Source of the DNA: Bacteroidota bacterium
GTDB lineage: Bacteria; Bacteroidota; Bacteroidia; Chitinophagales; Chitinophagaceae
Direction of reading: 5' to 3'
NCBI GenBank assembly: GCA_029560415.1
Contig: JAKQKY010000389.1
Span: 1-34,335, forward strand
Length of the DNA stretch: 34,335 nucleotides
The notes below the pieces were generated by a model that worked only from the letters and a program-made list of their open reading frames with translations, searched no databases and was not told the DNA's origin. The translations under genes were made by a program, and so were the position numbers. This document shows, piece by piece, positions 33,601 through 34,335 of the stretch; positions within the stretch are counted from its first letter, which is position 1, and the number at the start of each line of letters is the position of its first letter.

Positions 33601-34335
33601 AGCGGACCAATCAGTTTCTGCGAGGGATCGTCTGTTACGTTAACCTCCAGTGTGGCAACAGGGTATCTTTGGAGTACAGGAGAAACTACACAGAGTATTG
33701 TTGTAAACAGTACCGGACAATTTACGGTGACTACTACAAATATAAACGGATGTAGCTCAGCCGTTTCTTTAACTGTAGTAGTTACAGTCAATCCAAATAC
33801 TACCTATTTCAGGGATGCGGACGGAGATGGTTTTGGCAATACGGCCATCAACGTACTCGCATGCAGCGCACCTACCGGATATGTTACAAACGCTGATGAT
33901 TGTAACGATGGCAATGTCAACATTTATCCAGGCGCAACTGAAATTCTTAACAACCAGGATGATGATTGTGATGGATCTATTGATGAAGGTTTAACCTGCC
34001 CTGAAGGTGGATTGATCTGGCAAAAAACTTTAGGGGGTAGTGGAGTTGATATAGCAACTTCGGTTCAACAAACTGCCGATGGAGGATACATTGTGGCAGG
34101 CACCTCTGGTTCCAATAATGGGGATGTTACAGGTAATCATGGCGGTAGGGATTACTGGATCGTAAAACTCAACAATGCCGGGATTATTCAATGGCAAAAA
34201 TCTTTAGGCGGTAGTGGAGATGATTACGCAACTTCGATTCAGCAAACTGCCGATGGAGGATACATTGTGGCAGGCACCTCTGGTTCCAATAATGGAACCA
34301 GAGGTGCCTGCCACAATGTATCCTCCATCGGCAGT
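30670..34335 (+). CDS. Giant repeat-containing secreted surface protein, 3'-truncated
   Basis: An open frame of 1222 codons running off the window edge. It has a signal peptide (1-20, ILLSQFLVFAFAQ). Residues ~88-620 are three 200-residue repeats rich in Asn, Thr, Gly and Ile (pattern GTMNW-DGT, NNGTIAW, TEFRN, FTWGG-INFEN), which look like a beta-solenoid built from short strands. Next comes an FSPGNTSPG-type autotransporter-like passage, then Ig/PKD-like modules beginning SGPTTFCAGSNITLTSS and SGPISFCEGSSVTLTSS, each with LWSTG-TTQSI. A MopE-like metal-binding segment follows (YFRDADGDGFGN, DDCNDGNVNIYPGATEI, DDDCDGSIDEG). Last are 58-residue repeats with DGGYIVAGTSGSNNG and DYWIVKLNNAG, propeller-like. 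The architecture fits a T9SS-exported adhesin whose sorting domain lies beyond the edge. The final ~43 nt may be artefactual. Confidence 0.88.
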   Translation, partial: MKKIICTILLSQFLVFAFAQTAGDYRSFTSGNWTIAGNWERFDGTDWVNPAPAAPNSSNGSITIRTGHNITINSSITINQVVVDAGGTITLNTGATISGAGILNVIGTMNWTDGTVSTNLTVASNGTLNITGTGNKMINSAKTLTNNGAIAWANGTIFLSGTGAIIDNYGTISQTGTNNLLQAGGGIPEFRNQSTGIFTKATGVGATIFGATTTNAGIINLNSNTLTIGNNFNNIGTINVAGGGTLQNDASFTWGGTINFENGTFSNGKTLVINTLQTVDAFETLKMNASINADATIIGTGSLNIAGTMNWIDGTASVNLVVANNGILNLTGTAPKTINSGKALTNNGTIAWVNGNIVLAGLGTIIDNYSIISQTGTNNLVQAGGGITEFRNQLTGIFTKTTGTGATFFSTATINTGTINLNSNTLSLGNNFNNIGVINIAAGGTLQNDAAFTWGGSINFENATFSNGKTLVINTLQTVDAFETLKMSASINSDATIIGTGTLLIAGTMNWIDGTASVNLEVVNNGILNLTGTANKTINSGKSLTNNGTIAWSNGNIVLAGVGAIINNLNIFTQTGNNNIIQSGSGYTEFRNTGTGTFTKNTSSGTTIFSLAVRNLGIFNVDAGNVSFTSPSSNQSGGLIRVRNGASLFCNASFVCTGINTIELENGFLTSASEFIVGNGTALKGSGFYIFNSALYTNTGGTFSPGNTSPGLLNINGVQPLNSNTKINIDILNGNGAGSGHDQVQRTGNLTLAGSLTVTETGNVPIGTYTIIQINTGIITGNFTSVNLPSNYTLTVNATNVTVTKSCTINAPIINSSGPTTFCAGSNITLTSSAASGTHLWSTGATTQSITVNNSGTYTVTNTDGNGCVSVASVPILVTANPIPSQPTINAIGASPLCGDESITLVSSEPTGNSWTLLNSSNVLANTQNYVVSAANTAVNATSTFVVTSTINGCTSASSAPFNVTIFPLPATPIITPSGPISFCEGSSVTLTSSVATGYLWSTGETTQSIVVNSTGQFTVTTTNINGCSSAVSLTVVVTVNPNTTYFRDADGDGFGNTAINVLACSAPTGYVTNADDCNDGNVNIYPGATEILNNQDDDCDGSIDEGLTCPEGGLIWQKTLGGSGVDIATSVQQTADGGYIVAGTSGSNNGDVTGNHGGRDYWIVKLNNAGIIQWQKSLGGSGDDYATSIQQTADGGYIVAGTSGSNNGTRGACHNVSSIGS
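30930..32529 (+). repeat. Three 600-bp tandem repeats inside the surface-protein gene
   Basis: Equivalent positions recur exactly 600 bp apart: the GTMNW-DGT segment at about 30987, 31587 and 32187, and the TTTACCTGGGGAGG segment at about 31423 and 32023. Edges are approximate. The first two spacings show no indels. The third copy is degenerate in its second half. Some stretches in copies 1-2 and 2-3 are nearly identical at DNA level, such as those around 31480-31540 and 32080-32140. Confidence 0.9.
34018..34288 (+). repeat. 174-bp (58-residue) tandem repeats near the window end
   Basis: Copy 1 is 34018-34191 and copy 2 begins at 34192 and is cut. The segment GCCGATGGAGGATACATT and the following ~30 nt are identical in both copies, 174 bp apart. 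Each unit encodes WQK-LGGSG, DGGYIVAGTSGSNNG and DYWIVKLNNAG. Confidence 0.88.
34246..34335. repeat. Perfect 43-bp inverted repeat at the window end, probable assembly fold-back
   Basis: Bases 34246-34288 are the exact reverse complement of 34293-34335, around a 4-nt centre. The right arm ends exactly at the last base of the window and merely mirrors the repeat unit just before it. It sits in the middle of a tandem-repeat array, where assemblers and chimeric reads tend to fail. Confidence 0.85.

Noticed and set aside
34246..34335. A biological inverted repeat or transposon end
   Set aside because: There is no transposase or target duplication. The right arm only mirrors the neighbouring coding repeat and stops at the window edge, so an assembly artefact is the simpler reading.

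Overview
The window comes from a Gram-negative member of the Bacteroidota, most likely Chitinophagaceae or a close relative (inference). The support is gliding-motility genes gldF and gldG, at least two proteins ending in type IX secretion (T9SS) sorting domains, a fused MurF-alanine racemase, a SusD-free set of Bacteroidota-style lipoproteins, NarL-type two-component systems with HisKA_3 kinases, and few Shine-Dalgarno sequences. No rRNA, tRNA, CRISPR array, insertion sequence or phage gene was seen. The left edge cuts gltX. The right edge falls inside a very repetitive surface-protein gene and ends in a perfect fold-back that looks like an assembly artefact.

Layout. 2-3964 (+): 5'-truncated gltX, a stand-alone cobalamin-binding mutase subunit overlapping it by 4 nt, a crotonase-family enzyme and fumC, closed by a strong terminator. 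4027-8272: a secreted PQQ-type sugar dehydrogenase with a T9SS tail (-), divergent from a large secreted T9SS protein (+). 15771-8314 (-): a co-directional run gldF-gldG-terC-murF/alr-lspA-lipoprotein, of which the first four are so tightly spaced that they are probably one operon. 15772-16117: an intergenic stretch with a textbook terminator and no matching gene. 16118-22320 (+): a DUF4838-type secreted protein, an M43 metalloprotease lipoprotein, an LTA-synthase-family membrane sulfatase and a polyproline protein. 24559-22371 (-): iscS-iscU-iscA with a 56-bp tandem repeat between iscS and iscU. 24704-25105 (+): methylmalonyl-CoA epimerase. 25148-30133: two divergent histidine kinase/response regulator pairs. 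30670-end (+): a giant repeat-built secreted protein, still open at the window edge.

How the parts fit. The B12-binding subunit and the epimerase belong to the same methylmalonyl-CoA/succinyl-CoA route, and fumarase lies downstream of that route in the TCA cycle. MurF/Alr and LspA serve the envelope, GldF/G serve gliding, and the T9SS-tailed proteins are probable clients of that export/motility machinery.

The most interesting non-coding signal is an identical 16-bp perfect palindrome, TACCGGGATCCCGGTA. It occurs once between the two divergent kinases and once between the second response regulator and the giant surface-protein gene. Its 7-2-7 layout, with TAC and GTA at the ends, resembles binding sites of NarL-family regulators. 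It may tie one or both two-component systems to their own expression and to the surface protein (inference).
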